Positions 45,253 to 54,088 of a stretch of DNA of 60,809 nucleotides are shown piece by piece (positions within the stretch are counted from its first letter, which is position 1; every line of letters begins with the position of its first letter). The stretch is from Phycisphaeraceae bacterium. GTDB taxonomy: Bacteria; Planctomycetota; Phycisphaerae; Phycisphaerales; Phycisphaeraceae. The stretch is from contig JADZCD010000054.1 of the NCBI GenBank assembly GCA_020851735.1, positions 1 through 60,809 of the forward strand, read 5' to 3'. The notes beneath the pieces were generated by a model. It had not been told where the DNA came from. It worked only from the letters and a program-made list of their open reading frames with translations, and made no database searches. The translations under genes were made by a program, and so were the position numbers.

Positions 45253-48200
45253 TCACCGCCGCGGCACTTCCTTAAGTCCCATCGTCAGGTTGATGGTGGC
45301 CGAGTCGCTGCCGTACCCCGCCGCCGCCACGCTGGCCGACGACGTCATCGCGAACTTGATGATGCCGATGTTCGGCAACACCCAGAACGTGAACAGGCAG
45401 TTTTCCGTCGCGGTCAACTTCGCGGTCCCCTTGGACCCGGTGATGGTTCCCTGCATCGCGTCCTTCTCGGCGATCTGAACCTTGTAGGCCGAGAATGTCC
45501 CCGCCTTCACCGTCACCGTTTCCATGCCCACCAGCGTCGTGGTCAGCGTAACCGTGCCTTCAATCATTCCGTACTTGCCCAGGTCCAGAAAGATCGGCCC
45601 GGAATCCGTCACCGGGCCGCACAGCACCGGCCCGGACACCTGCAACCGCGGCCAATACAGCTCGCCGCCCAGATCCTCGACCAATGAATCCAGCTGCACG
45701 CTGTCGAAGTCCAGCAGCAACGCTCCCGCGACTTTCGTCCAGATCAAAGTCTGCTCGAGCGTGTCCCCATCCACGTCAAACACCATTTCCTGCCGATATT
45801 GATCCGAGTCTCCCTCTAGGTTCCTCACGGTCGCGCTGCCCTTAAAGCCGTTGACCGTCATGTCGTAATTCCACGTCGTGCCCAATTCGTCAAACGCCCC
45901 AACCTCCAACAGATTCACCCCCAGCGCGTTGCTGATGTTCACCGTCGCCGCCTGCTGCGCCGCCGGGCCCAGCCGGTAATCCTTGCCTTGCCAAAGCGTC
46001 AGAATCACCGTTTCCGTCCCTTCCGCCAGCAAATCCGCCTTCGCCTTGACGTCCAGCGTCACGCTGCTGGCCCCCGCCGGAATCTCCGCATACTGCGGCA
46101 GCGGCTGGTAATCGCTCTCCGCCGTCGCCGTCCCGCTGACCTCATAAATCACCGTCAGCGGCTGATCCAGCAAAGCATTGCTCCTGGTCAGCGTGAATTG
46201 CCCGTCTCCCCCGGTCCCGGACTCCGACGTCGTCGCCTTGCTGGCCTTGACCGTCACCGTCGGCTCGTTGTCCGCGATCGAAACCGTCGCCGTCCGTTGC
46301 GCCACCGTCCCCAGGCGGTAGGTCTCGCTGGCCTGCAGCATCAGCACCACCGTCTCGGTGTTCTCCACATTGCGATCATCCTCCGGGATAATCATCACCG
46401 TCGCCGAGGTCTGCCCTTTGAGAATCTTCGGCATGGCAAACATCATGTAATCATATTCCAGCTCCGCCGTCCCCCCGACGATGCAGATGACCTGCAAATC
46501 CTGATCCGTCGTGCCCCCCGTCCGCGTCAGCGTGAACTGCCCCATCCCCTTGCCCGTCGGATCCGTCTCGCTGGCGTTGGGCTTGTTCGCCGTCACCGTC
46601 ACCGTCGGCTCGTTATCCGCGATCGTCACCGTCGCCGTCCGCTGCTTCTCCGGCCCAAGCCGATACGACGAATACTCCGCCAATCTCAGCACCAGCACCT
46701 CCGGGTCCTCCACCACCGCGTCGTCCTTGGGTATCACGTCCACCGTCACCGACGTCTTGCCCGCCGCGATCACCACTTCCTGATAGATCTGGGCCAGGCC
46801 CGCCGTGACCACCGGATGCTGCAGCGTGTAATACACCGTCAGCGCCGCCGCCGTCGATCCGCCCGTCCGCGTCACTGTGAACTGCCCCATCCCCTTGCCC
46901 GTCGGGTCCGTCTCGCTGGCGTTGGGCTTGTTCGCCGTCACCGTCACCGTCGGCTCGTTATCCGCGATCGTCACCGTCGCCGTCCGCTGCTTCTCCGGGC
47001 CCAGCCGATACGACGAGCTCTCGGCCAACCGCAGCACCATCACCTCCGGGTCCTCCGCCACCGCGTCGTCCTTGGGAATCAGGTCCACCGTCGCCGACGT
47101 CTTGCCCGCCGCGATCACCACTTCCTGATAGATCTGGCCCAAACTCATGATGACCGCCTGACGCTGCAGCGTGTAATACACCGTCATCGCCGCCGCCGTC
47201 GATCCGCCCGTCCGCGTCACTGTGAACTGCCCCATCCCCTTGCCCGTCGGATCCGTCTCGCTGGCGTTGGGCTTGTTCGCCGTCACCGTCACCGTCGGCT
47301 CGTTATCCGCGATCGTCACCGTCGCCACCCGCTGCGCCGGCGCCCCCATGGTGTACGTTTGGCCCTCATTGAGGGTCAGAATCAGCGTTTCCGCAGCCTC
47401 CGCATCCAGGTCGTCGACGGGAATCACGTCGATCGTCGCCGTCGTCTTGCCCGCCGCGATGTCCACCCAGCTGTTGATCACCTGATAATCCCACCCCACC
47501 TGCGCCGTCCCGCCGACCGAGTAATACACCCGGATCGCCCCCGCCGTCGAGCCGCCCGTCCGCGTCACCGTGAACTGCCCCATCCCCTTGCCCGTCGGGT
47601 CCGTCTCGCTGCCGCCGGCCTTGTTCGCCGTCACCGTCACCACCGGCTCGTTGTCGGCAATCGTCACCGTCGCCTCCTGCGTCGCCTCCGCTCCCAGGCG
47701 ATACCCATCGTCCTCATGCAGCGACAGGACCACCGTCTCCCCTTCTTCGGCGATCGCGTCGTCGATCGGCCTCACGTCCACCGTCACCGAAGTCTTACCC
47801 GCCGCAATCTCTACCCATTTGCCGATCGCCTGATAATCCGCACCCATCTCCGCTGTCCCATAGACGGAGTAATACACCCTGATCCCCCCCTCCGTCGATC
47901 CCCCCGCCCGCGTGATCGTGAACTGCCCCATCCCCTTGCCCGTCGGGTCCGTCTCGCTGGCGCTGGGCCTGTTCGCCGTCACCGTCACCGTCGGCTCGTT
48001 GTCCGCGATCGTCACCGTCGCCGTCCGCTTGTCCTGATTGACCCGATACTCGTCCCTCGGCCGCACGGTCAAGATCACCGTCTGAGTGCTTTCCACCAGC
48101 GCGTCGTCGATCGGCGCCACGTCCACCGTCACCGACGCCTTCCCCGCCGGAATCACCACCGAGAAGTCCTTCACTCCCACATAGTCCTCCCCGGGGTCCG

Positions 48201-50229
48201 CCGTGCCGCTGAATCCGCAGTTAACCCGCAATTCCTTGTCCAACAAACAGTCCGTCCGCGTGATCGTGAATTGCCCCATCCCCTTGCCCGCCGTGTTCGT
48301 TTCCGACGCCGCCGCCTTCGTCGCCGTCACCGACACCGTCGGCTCGTTATCCGCGATCGAAACCGTCGCCGTCCGCGTGTCCGTCGGCCCCAGGTTGTAG
48401 ACGGTGCTGCTGAGCAAGGCCACCGTCACCCCTTGGACCGACTCCACCCATGCGTCATCCCTGGGAATCACGTCCACCGTCGCCGTCGTCTTGCCCGCCG
48501 CGATCACCACCGTCCCGCTTAATTCCTGGGTGAGGTCCTCGTTCCCCTCCACCTCGTAATGCACCGTCAGCGCCGCCGCCGTCGAACCGCCCGTCCGCGT
48601 GAACGTGAACTGCCCCATCCCCTTGCCCGCTGGATCCGTCTCGCTGGCCTTGGGCTTGTTCGCCGTCACCGTCACCGTCGGCTCGTTGTCCGCGATCGTC
48701 ACCGTCGCCGCCCGCGTGCCCACCGGCCCCGCGTTGTAGATCTTGTTGGGCAAAACCTCCAGAGTCACCCCTTCGCCCGCATCCGCGATCGCGTCGTCCA
48801 CCGGCACAATGTTGATCGTCACCGACGTCTTACCCGCCCCGATTTCCACCGACCCGCTCAAGCCCGCATAGTCCGTCCCCGCCGTCGCGTTGCCCCCGGC
48901 CAGATAATGGACCGTCAGCGCCTCCGCCGTCGAACCGCCCGACCGCGTGAACGTGAACTGCCCCATCCCCTTGCCCGTCGGGTCCGTCTCGCTGGCGTTG
49001 GGCTTGTTCGCCGTGACCTTCACCACCGGCTCGTTGTCCGTAATCGTCACCACGCTGTCCGTCAGCGTCCCCACGCTGTAAGACTCGGTCTTAACCAACC
49101 GCACGATCACCGTTTCCCCCTCGTCGGCTAACGTGTCGTCCTTGGGAATCACGTCCACCGTCGCCGTCTTCTTCCCCGCCGGGATCACCACCAGCCCGCT
49201 GAGCTCCTGATAATCATGGTCGCCGCTGGCCGTCCCCGCCACGGTGTAATAAACCTTCATCTCCTCGTCCGTCGTCCCGCCCGAACGCGTGAACGTGAAC
49301 TGCCCCTTGCCCGCGGCCGTCGGATTCGCCTCCGACGCCGTCGGCTTGGTCGCCGCCACCGTAACCATCGGCTCATCGTCCGCGATCGTCACCGTCGCCG
49401 TCTGGCCCGCCGCCGCCCCCAGGTCGTACGTGCTCTGATCCACCAGCGTCAGCACCACCGTCTCCGGCCCATCGCAGTCCAGGTCGTCCACCGGGCCCAC
49501 CGTCACAAACACCGACGTCATCTTCGCCGGAATCACCGCCGTCCCGGTCAGACCCTGGTAATCGCTCCCCGCCGTCGCCGATCCTCCCACCGTGTAATGC
49601 ACCACTAACGGGTCCGCCATCGCCAGCGCCGCTCCCGTCCGCGTGATCTTGAATTGCCCCATCCCCTTGCCGTCCGCATCGACCTCGCTCGCCGCCGGAC
49701 GCACCGCCGCGATCGTCACCACCGCCACGTCATCGTCATGGATCGTCCCCACCCCTGTCCCGTCCGCGATCGTCGCGTTGCTGGGGTTGGACAGAATGAC
49801 GTAGAACTTTTCATCCTTTTCCGTTTCGTTGTCCGCCAGCACCGACACCACAATCTGCTTGGTGGACTCAAACATATCGAATGTCACCGTGCCCGTCTTG
49901 GCTGTGTAATCGCTGCCCGCCGTCGCCGGATCGACGCGTCCGTTGGCGGTCGCGTACTGCACGGTCACCCCAAATAAATTAATCGCCCAGTCCAGACTCA
50001 CCTCGAACACGGCATTGACCGTCCCCGCGTCCGTTTCCACCACCTCCGCGTCGCTGATCGAAATCGCCGTCAACAGCATCCGCGGCTCCAGCGCCTCCAG
50101 CCCGCGCCAGCCTCCGCCGTCCGTAAATTCGCCCGCCACGTGCCTTGCCGCGCGCTCTTGCTTCTTATTCATCCGCCGCCCCTGGCGCAAGGACATTAAC
50201 TTTCGGGCCGAAAAGAAATTCTTACTCAT
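45253..50229 (-). CDS. Giant surface protein with LEPR-XLL motif and twelve Calx-beta repeats
   Basis: 1658 residues from ATG 50229 (MSKNFFSARK). Near residues 44-54 it carries LEALEPRMLLTA, the planctomycete LEPR-XLL motif linked to export of large surface proteins; no classical signal peptide is seen. Twelve Calx-beta repeats of about 115 residues follow. The first is canonical (ISDAEVVETDAGT to IHDDD); the others begin ANKPNASETDPTGKGMGQFT and end ATVTIADNEP. Acidic PxDDA/D loops suggest calcium binding. The last 210 residues form a separate beta-rich domain ending MGLKEVPRR. It probably acts in adhesion or the cell envelope. Several repeats are nearly identical in DNA, pointing to recent duplication. 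Confidence 0.9.
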   Translation of the reverse strand: MSKNFFSARKLMSLRQGRRMNKKQERAARHVAGEFTDGGGWRGLEALEPRMLLTAISISDAEVVETDAGTVNAVFEVSLDWAINLFGVTVQYATANGRVDPATAGSDYTAKTGTVTFDMFESTKQIVVSVLADNETEKDEKFYVILSNPSNATIADGTGVGTIHDDDVAVVTIAAVRPAASEVDADGKGMGQFKITRTGAALAMADPLVVHYTVGGSATAGSDYQGLTGTAVIPAKMTSVFVTVGPVDDLDCDGPETVVLTLVDQSTYDLGAAAGQTATVTIADDEPMVTVAATKPTASEANPTAAGKGQFTFTRSGGTTDEEMKVYYTVAGTASGDHDYQELSGLVVIPAGKKTATVDVIPKDDTLADEGETVIVRLVKTESYSVGTLTDSVVTITDNEPVVKVTANKPNASETDPTGKGMGQFTFTRSGGSTAEALTVHYLAGGNATAGTDYAGLSGSVEIGAGKTSVTINIVPVDDAIADAGEGVTLEVLPNKIYNAGPVGTRAATVTIADNEPTVTVTANKPKASETDPAGKGMGQFTFTRTGGSTAAALTVHYEVEGNEDLTQELSGTVVIAAGKTTATVDVIPRDDAWVESVQGVTVALLSSTVYNLGPTDTRTATVSIADNEPTVSVTATKAAASETNTAGKGMGQFTITRTDCLLDKELRVNCGFSGTADPGEDYVGVKDFSVVIPAGKASVTVDVAPIDDALVESTQTVILTVRPRDEYRVNQDKRTATVTIADNEPTVTVTANRPSASETDPTGKGMGQFTITRAGGSTEGGIRVYYSVYGTAEMGADYQAIGKWVEIAAGKTSVTVDVRPIDDAIAEEGETVVLSLHEDDGYRLGAEATQEATVTIADNEPVVTVTANKAGGSETDPTGKGMGQFTVTRTGGSTAGAIRVYYSVGGTAQVGWDYQVINSWVDIAAGKTTATIDVIPVDDLDAEAAETLILTLNEGQTYTMGAPAQRVATVTIADNEPTVTVTANKPNASETDPTGKGMGQFTVTRTGGSTAAAMTVYYTLQRQAVIMSLGQIYQEVVIAAGKTSATVDLIPKDDAVAEDPEVMVLRLAESSSYRLGPEKQRTATVTIADNEPTVTVTANKPNASETDPTGKGMGQFTVTRTGGSTAAALTVYYTLQHPVVTAGLAQIYQEVVIAAGKTSVTVDVIPKDDAVVEDPEVLVLRLAEYSSYRLGPEKQRTATVTIADNEPTVTVTANKPNASETDPTGKGMGQFTLTRTGGTTDQDLQVICIVGGTAELEYDYMMFAMPKILKGQTSATVMIIPEDDRNVENTETVVLMLQASETYRLGTVAQRTATVSIADNEPTVTVKASKATTSESGTGGDGQFTLTRSNALLDQPLTVIYEVSGTATAESDYQPLPQYAEIPAGASSVTLDVKAKADLLAEGTETVILTLWQGKDYRLGPAAQQAATVNISNALGVNLLEVGAFDELGTTWNYDMTVNGFKGSATVRNLEGDSDQYRQEMVFDVDGDTLEQTLIWTKVAGALLLDFDSVQLDSLVEDLGGELYWPRLQVSGPVLCGPVTDSGPIFLDLGKYGMIEGTVTLTTTLVGMETVTVKAGTFSAYKVQIAEKDAMQGTITGSKGTAKLTATENCLFTFWVLPNIGIIKFAMTSSASVAAAGYGSDSATINLTMGLKEVPRR
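46540..47330 (-). repeat. Near-identical tandem Calx-beta DNA repeats, period about 345 bp
   Basis: Blocks around 46540-46650, 46883-46995 and 47228-47325 are nearly the same over about 110 bases (the part encoding ANKPNASETDPTGKGMGQFT and the preceding VTIADNEP), at 343-345 base spacing. Flanking parts of the repeats diverge more, as in YYTLQRQAV versus YYTLQHPVV. Confidence 0.8.
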
Positions 50230-50607
50230 GGTCGTTCTCGCTTTTTTTGTAGCCAAACCTCAGCCCCAAGCCGCATCCAGCCGGAGCTGTCCGATTGATA
50301 ACCGTCCCCAAATTGCGGAAACCGCATCCTTAAGACCGGATCATAGAAATTAACTAAGCCTCCGGGCCAATTTTAACCCCATCTTGTCTGCTGATCAATA
50401 AAAAGACGCACCTTTCCCAGCCTTTTTTCACTTCGCTTAGCCTTCTTTTCTCCCCCCCATGCCCCCTGCCTTACCACCCCTGTTTCCGCACCCGCCCAGC
50501 TCGCGGATGCCCCCGTTCCTCCCCCACCGCGCGCAAAAAAAAGCCCGCCTGAAGCGGGCTGAATCATTCCTCAAATGGTCGATCGCCGTTTTATTCCGTC
50601 GCGGATC
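50230..50607. other. Upstream region of the Calx-beta gene and 3' region of rpsA
   Basis: 378 bases. It holds a small hairpin TGCGG-AAA-CCGCA (50314-50326) upstream of the Calx-beta gene and the rpsA terminator (50535-50560). Promoter hexamers for the Calx-beta gene could not be picked out with confidence. Confidence 0.5.
50535..50560 (-). terminator. Rho-independent terminator of rpsA
   Basis: AGCCCGC (50542-50548) pairs with GCGGGCT (50554-50560) around a 5-base loop; on the minus strand it is followed by eight T. It lies 48 bases past the rpsA stop. Confidence 0.9.
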
Positions 50608-52461
50608 TTACTTCGTGCCCGACGGGCCGAACGTGATCTTGTCCGTCCCCAGGTTGCCCGCATCGCCAAGGCCGCCGCCCAGATTCGCCTGGCCCTTGCG
50701 ACCCGATGCCGCACCCGCGGCCGAAGCGCCGGAGGCCGGGCTTCCAGGGGCGGGACTTCCGGAGGCGGGGGTTCCGGGGGCAGAGGCTTCGCCAGCCGCG
50801 CCGTCGCCTTCCGCCGTCCACTGCGCCCGCTTTAGCGACAGCCCGATCTTCCGGTCTTCCACGTCCACCCGCAGAATCTTCACTTCCAGATCCTGCCCGA
50901 CCTTCACAATATCCTCGGGGTTCTCGACCTTGTGGTCCGCCAGTTCGGAAATGTGCAGCAAGCCTTCCAAATCCTCTTCCAGCTCCACAAACACGCCGAA
51001 GTTGGTGATCTTCGTCACCTTGCCCTTGACGATCATGCCCGGCTGGTAGTGCGCCGGAATCGCTTCCAGCCACGGGTCCTGGCTCATCTGCTTTAAGCCC
51101 AGGCTGATCCGCTGCTTTTCCTGATCCACTTCCAGCACCACGCAGTGGATCGCGTCGCCCTTCTTGACCACCTCGTTGGGGTGCGTCAGCTTCTTGGTCC
51201 AGGAAATATCCGACACGTGCAGCAGCCCGTCGATGCCCGGCTCGATCTCGATGAACGCGCCGTAGCTCGTCAGATTGCGCACCTTGCCTTCCACCACCGT
51301 GCCCGGCGGGTACTTCTGGGCCATGATCTCCCACGGATTCACTTCCGTCTGCTTCATGCCCAGCGAGATTTCCTGCTTGTCCTTGTTCACGTCCAGCACC
51401 ACCACCTCCACCTCCTGGCCCACGGACACCAGTTCGGAGGGGTGATTGATCCGCCGCGTCCAGGACATCTCCGAGATGTGCACCAACCCTTCCACGCCAT
51501 CCTCGAGCTTCACAAACGCGCCGTAGGAAACGATGTTGGTCACCAGGCCCTTCACCCGCGTGTTCACCGGGTACTTGACCTCGATGTCCTGCCACGGCGA
51601 ATCTTCCTTCTGCTTGAGGCCCAGCGCGAACTTTTCCTTCTCGCGGTCGATTTTCAGAACGCGCACTTCGATCTGCTGATCGATCTGCACCATTTCCGAG
51701 GGGTGGTTGATCCGCCCCCAGCTCATGTCCGTGATGTGCAGCAGGCCGTCGATGCCGCCCAAGTCGATAAACGCCCCGAAGTCCGCGATATTCTTCACCG
51801 TGCCCTTGACGATGTCGCCTTCCTTGAGCGTTTCCAGCAGCTTCTTGCGCTTCTCCGCCCGTTCCTCTTCGATCAGCTTGCGGCGGGAAACCACAATGTT
51901 GCGCCGGGCCTGGTCGATCTTGATGATCTTGGCCCGAATCGTCCGGCCGATGTATTCCCCGATGTCCGCCGGACGCCGCACGTCCACCTGCGAGGCCGGC
52001 AGGAACACCGGCACGCCGATGTCCACCAGCAGCCCGCCCTTGATCTTGCGCATCACCTTGCCGTCGATCGTGTCGCCCTCGTGGGCCTTCTCGATGATCC
52101 TCTCCCAGCCGCGGATGCGGTCCGCCTTGCGCTTGGAGATCTGCACCACGCCGCCTTCCACCTCGATGGCTTCCAGCAGCACTTCCACCACGTCCCCGAT
52201 TTCCACCGCGTCCGGATCGGAAAATTCATCCCGCGGCAGCACGCCTTCGCTCTTAAGCCCCACTTCCACCAGAAAGTCCGGGCCCACCCGCCCGATGATC
52301 TTGCCCTTGAGGATCGATCCGGGTTTGAGGTCCCCCATCTGATCCTCAGCCAGCCACGTCATCTCCCCCTTGACGGCCTGAGGGCCCATGGCGTCGGCCA
52401 ACATCTGTTCCGCTTCGCTGTCGTCGATCTGAAGTGAGGCGATTAAATTACGGTCAACCAT
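50608..52461 (-). CDS. rpsA: 30S ribosomal protein S1
   Basis: 617-residue mRNA-binding ribosomal protein with six S1 domains, each marked by a VKGxVxxIxxFGAFV-type strand: KPGSILKGKIIGRVG, EGDTIDGKVMRKIKGG, EGDIVKGTVKNIADFGAF, NTRVKGLVTNIVSYGAF, PGTVVEGKVRNLTSYGAF and PGMIVKGKVTKITNFGVF. As usual the first two are divergent (ribosome-binding) and the rest typical. After the sixth domain there is a Gly/Ala/Ser/Pro-rich tail encoded by 15-bp degenerate repeats. ATG 52461 (MVDRNLIAS) is preferred; 24 further residues upstream are unlikely. A strong terminator follows. Confidence 0.95.
   Translation of the reverse strand: MVDRNLIASLQIDDSEAEQMLADAMGPQAVKGEMTWLAEDQMGDLKPGSILKGKIIGRVGPDFLVEVGLKSEGVLPRDEFSDPDAVEIGDVVEVLLEAIEVEGGVVQISKRKADRIRGWERIIEKAHEGDTIDGKVMRKIKGGLLVDIGVPVFLPASQVDVRRPADIGEYIGRTIRAKIIKIDQARRNIVVSRRKLIEEERAEKRKKLLETLKEGDIVKGTVKNIADFGAFIDLGGIDGLLHITDMSWGRINHPSEMVQIDQQIEVRVLKIDREKEKFALGLKQKEDSPWQDIEVKYPVNTRVKGLVTNIVSYGAFVKLEDGVEGLVHISEMSWTRRINHPSELVSVGQEVEVVVLDVNKDKQEISLGMKQTEVNPWEIMAQKYPPGTVVEGKVRNLTSYGAFIEIEPGIDGLLHVSDISWTKKLTHPNEVVKKGDAIHCVVLEVDQEKQRISLGLKQMSQDPWLEAIPAHYQPGMIVKGKVTKITNFGVFVELEEDLEGLLHISELADHKVENPEDIVKVGQDLEVKILRVDVEDRKIGLSLKRAQWTAEGDGAAGEASAPGTPASGSPAPGSPASGASAAGAASGRKGQANLGGGLGDAGNLGTDKITFGPSGTK
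50733..50777. repeat. Three degenerate 15-bp repeats in the rpsA 3' end
   Basis: On the + strand CTTCCAGGGGCGGGA, CTTCCGGAGGCGGGG and GTTCCGGGGGCAGAG follow each other. They encode the PASG/SPAP-type tail of S1. The ACTTCCGGAGGCG string resembles the ACTTCCGGGGGCG motif found beside the CCVAP palindromes in GH38 and purQ. Confidence 0.6.
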
Positions 52462-52648
52462 GAAAAAGTGTCCTAACGATTTTGCTCTTACCCGGTCAGG
52501 GGACATCCCCGACAGGTACGGGTCGCGGCACATCCGTGATGGCCGCCTGGTGCGATCAGCCTATGCGTGCGATTACCGCCACGGCGCATAAACCGAGAAT
52601 CGAGCATTATAACCATCATCCCCCAAGAAAACACGCCCCCCCAGCCGG

Positions 52649-52690
52649 GTGCCACACAGCATCTTCCGGTCCTCCGAAAGTGCTGTGTGC
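52649..52690 (-). repeat. CCVAP palindromic element, intergenic copy
   Basis: CACACAGCA (52653-52661) and TGCTGTGTG (52681-52689) form the same 9-bp stem as in GH38 and purQ, with a longer 19-base loop. Reading it in the same frame as the genic copies would give TQHFRRTGRCCVAPG, so the reading frame is open here too although no gene is present. Confidence 0.9.
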
Positions 52691-52747
52691 GATGTACCCA
52701 GATACTGCTGGGGTACGGGCTATGGGCTATGGAATCAGCGTTTTTTT

Positions 52748-52775
52748 GTTTAGCGGGCGATCGCAGATCGCCGCG
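52748..52775. repeat. GTTTAGCGGGCG hairpin repeat, copy 1 (variant stem)
   Basis: GTTTAGCGGGCGATCGCAGATCGCC: the stem GGCGAT/ATCGCC around a CGCAG loop. Copies at 58102 and 60415 have GGGC/GCCC at the same place around the same loop, so both sides of the stem changed together. Confidence 0.75.
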
Positions 52776-52813
52776 TACCACCCCCGCACGCCACCCCACC
52801 TATTGCGGCTAAA

Positions 52814-52836
52814 GCCCAGGGATTCCTTCCCTGGGC
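52814..52836. repeat. GCCCAGGGA-TTCCT-TCCCTGGGC hairpin, copy 1
   Basis: Perfect 9-bp stem, 5-base loop, preceded by TAAA. Other copies at 53924-53946 and 58233-58255 share the stem and the CTAAA lead-in. Confidence 0.85.
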
Positions 52837-52905
52837 ACAACTCGAGTATTCAGTGCTGCGTAATGCCTTTCCCCAACCCCCAATCCCTAACCCCCAACTC
52901 CCCCC

Positions 52906-53823
52906 CTACACCGTCACCGCCGCCCTCTGCCTTACATGTTCCAGGGCATTCTGGAAAAACCGCAATCCCGCCGGCGTCTGCGCCAACCGCTGGGCCGAAA
53001 ACCGCGTCCAACACGGGTGATGCGTCCCATGCACGTGCCTTTCGGGGTGCGGCATCAGCCCCAAAACCAATCCCGTCGGATCACACACCCCCGCGATGTC
53101 CTCCACCGACCCATTCGGATTCGCCCCCGGAAGTTGACTGGGTGCCACACAGCAGCCCGAAGGGTGCTGTGTGCCGGTCTTGTCCCCTTCTTTCGCCCCC
53201 TCCGATTCAACCCCCGGCTCTTCCGGCTCCGCCGGGGGGTACTCTCCTGTTATCCCATCCACCATCCGCCCATACCGCAGTGCCACCTGCCCCCCCTGCT
53301 TGAGCCTCTCGAGCACCTCCGCCGACTCCGGCTCAAACCGCCCCTCGCCATGGGCAATCGGCAGGTCCAGCCGATCCAGCCCTTTCGTCCACACGCACAC
53401 GCTCGCCGGCTCCGCCCGCAGCCCGATCCACCGGTCGATGAATCGCCCGCACGTGTTGTCCGCCAGCGTCACCACCTGTTTGGCTTCCTGCGGGAACGGC
53501 AGCAGTCCCGCCTTGACCAGCACCTGAAACCCATTGCAGATCCCGATCATCGGCACACCCCGCGCGATCGCCGCCTGCACCGGCCCAAGCAACCGATGCC
53601 GCAACAGGTTTGCCTGAATCCGCCCCGCCGCGATGTCGTCCCCATACGAAAAACCCCCCGGAAATCCCACTAGATCCACCTCCCCAAGAATCCCCGGCCG
53701 CGCGATCAATTCATGCAGATGCACCGTCCGCGTCCCCGCCCCCGCCAATTCAAAAGCAAACGCCAATTCCCGATCGCAGTTGGTGCCCGCCGTGCGCAGA
53801 ATCAAAGCTATGGGATTACTCAT
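52906..53823 (-). CDS. purQ: Phosphoribosylformylglycinamidine synthase subunit I with a repeat-derived insertion
   Basis: Glutaminase subunit of FGAM synthase in purine synthesis, 305 residues. RTAGTNCDREL opens the protein, the nucleophile elbow is GICNGFQVL, and the His/Glu pair is in MPHPERHVHG. PGGFSYGDDIAAGRI is the oxyanion block. Between GEYP and the conserved GANPNGSVEDIAGV there are about 35 residues not expected in the family (PAEPEEPGVESEGAKEGDKT and TQHPSGCCVAPSQLP). They are encoded by two repeat families: a GGCGGAGCC palindrome (53207-53242) and the CCVAP palindrome (53140-53175). The catalytic residues are intact and the frame is kept, so the enzyme is probably functional. PurL and PurS are not in the window. 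Confidence 0.95.
   Translation of the reverse strand: MSNPIALILRTAGTNCDRELAFAFELAGAGTRTVHLHELIARPGILGEVDLVGFPGGFSYGDDIAAGRIQANLLRHRLLGPVQAAIARGVPMIGICNGFQVLVKAGLLPFPQEAKQVVTLADNTCGRFIDRWIGLRAEPASVCVWTKGLDRLDLPIAHGEGRFEPESAEVLERLKQGGQVALRYGRMVDGITGEYPPAEPEEPGVESEGAKEGDKTGTQHPSGCCVAPSQLPGANPNGSVEDIAGVCDPTGLVLGLMPHPERHVHGTHHPCWTRFSAQRLAQTPAGLRFFQNALEHVRQRAAVTV
53140..53175 (-). repeat. CCVAP palindromic element inside purQ
   Basis: CACACAGCA (53146-53154) and TGCTGTGTG (53165-53173) with a 10-base loop. In purQ it is translated as TQHPSGCCVAP, the same frame and direction as in the GH38 gene. ACTTCCGGGGGCG follows in the coding direction (53134-53122), identical to the 13-mer after the GH38 copy. 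Confidence 0.9.
53207..53242 (-). repeat. GTAC-GGCGGAGCC palindromic repeat inside purQ
   Basis: In the coding direction GTACCCCCCGGCGGAGCC followed by GGAAGAGCCGGGGGTTGAA. It matches the two copies upstream of polA (4405-4475) with a short internal insertion. It encodes YPPAEPEEPGVE, the first part of the extra segment of PurQ. Confidence 0.75.
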
Positions 53824-53850
53824 GGTCCCCCCATCATAGAAAATCCCCCG

Positions 53851-53946
53851 CCCCCCGGAAATCCCCCCGGAAGTCCCCCCGGAAGCCCCCCGCAGCGACC
53901 GACATTAGTTCTTGCCCCCTAAAGCCCAGGGAAAAAATCCCTGGGC
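53851..53946. repeat. CCCCCCGGAAGT repeats and GCCCAGGGA hairpin before GH20
   Basis: The 265-base gap between purQ and the GH20 gene contains four CCCCCCGGAA(G/A)T/C units (53851-53891) and a GCCCAGGGA/TCCCTGGGC hairpin (53924-53946) with an A6 loop. The remaining bases show no gene or clear promoter. Confidence 0.7.
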
Positions 53947-54088
53947 ACTCCTCCCATAAAACTTTCCCCCTCCCTATCCTCGTCTCCCCCCACAATATCT
54001 TCACCCGGAAGATCGCGGATAAACTATTACATCCTCTTGCCCTTGTCCCCTTAAACCAACTCCGCACCTCCCGATCCCGAAACCTCCC

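Larger units (their letters stand above)
52462..52905. repeat. Repeat-rich non-coding region between rpsA and purQ
   Basis: 444 bases. From left: TATAAT on the minus strand (52611-52606), a possible rpsA -10; a CCVAP palindromic element (52649-52690); an inverted GTACCC...GGGTAC pair (52694-52716); a GTTTAGCGGGCG hairpin (52748-52775); a GCCCAGGGA/TCCCTGGGC hairpin (52814-52836); and a CCCAATCCCTAACCCCCAACT string (52874-52900). Four repeat families are therefore packed in one gap. Confidence 0.75.

Noticed and set aside
45988..48522. Long forward open frame of 844 codons across the Calx-beta gene
   Set aside because: It is antisense to the repeats; the product is an Arg/His-rich string with repeated LPHPLARRVRLAG units created by the opposite-strand Calx-beta codons. 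The reverse frame carries real domains.
46500..49000. Regular spaced repeats considered as a CRISPR array
   Set aside because: The repeats are about 345 bp apart, lie in one coding frame and encode Calx-beta domains; there are no 25-40 base repeats with unique spacers and no cas genes.
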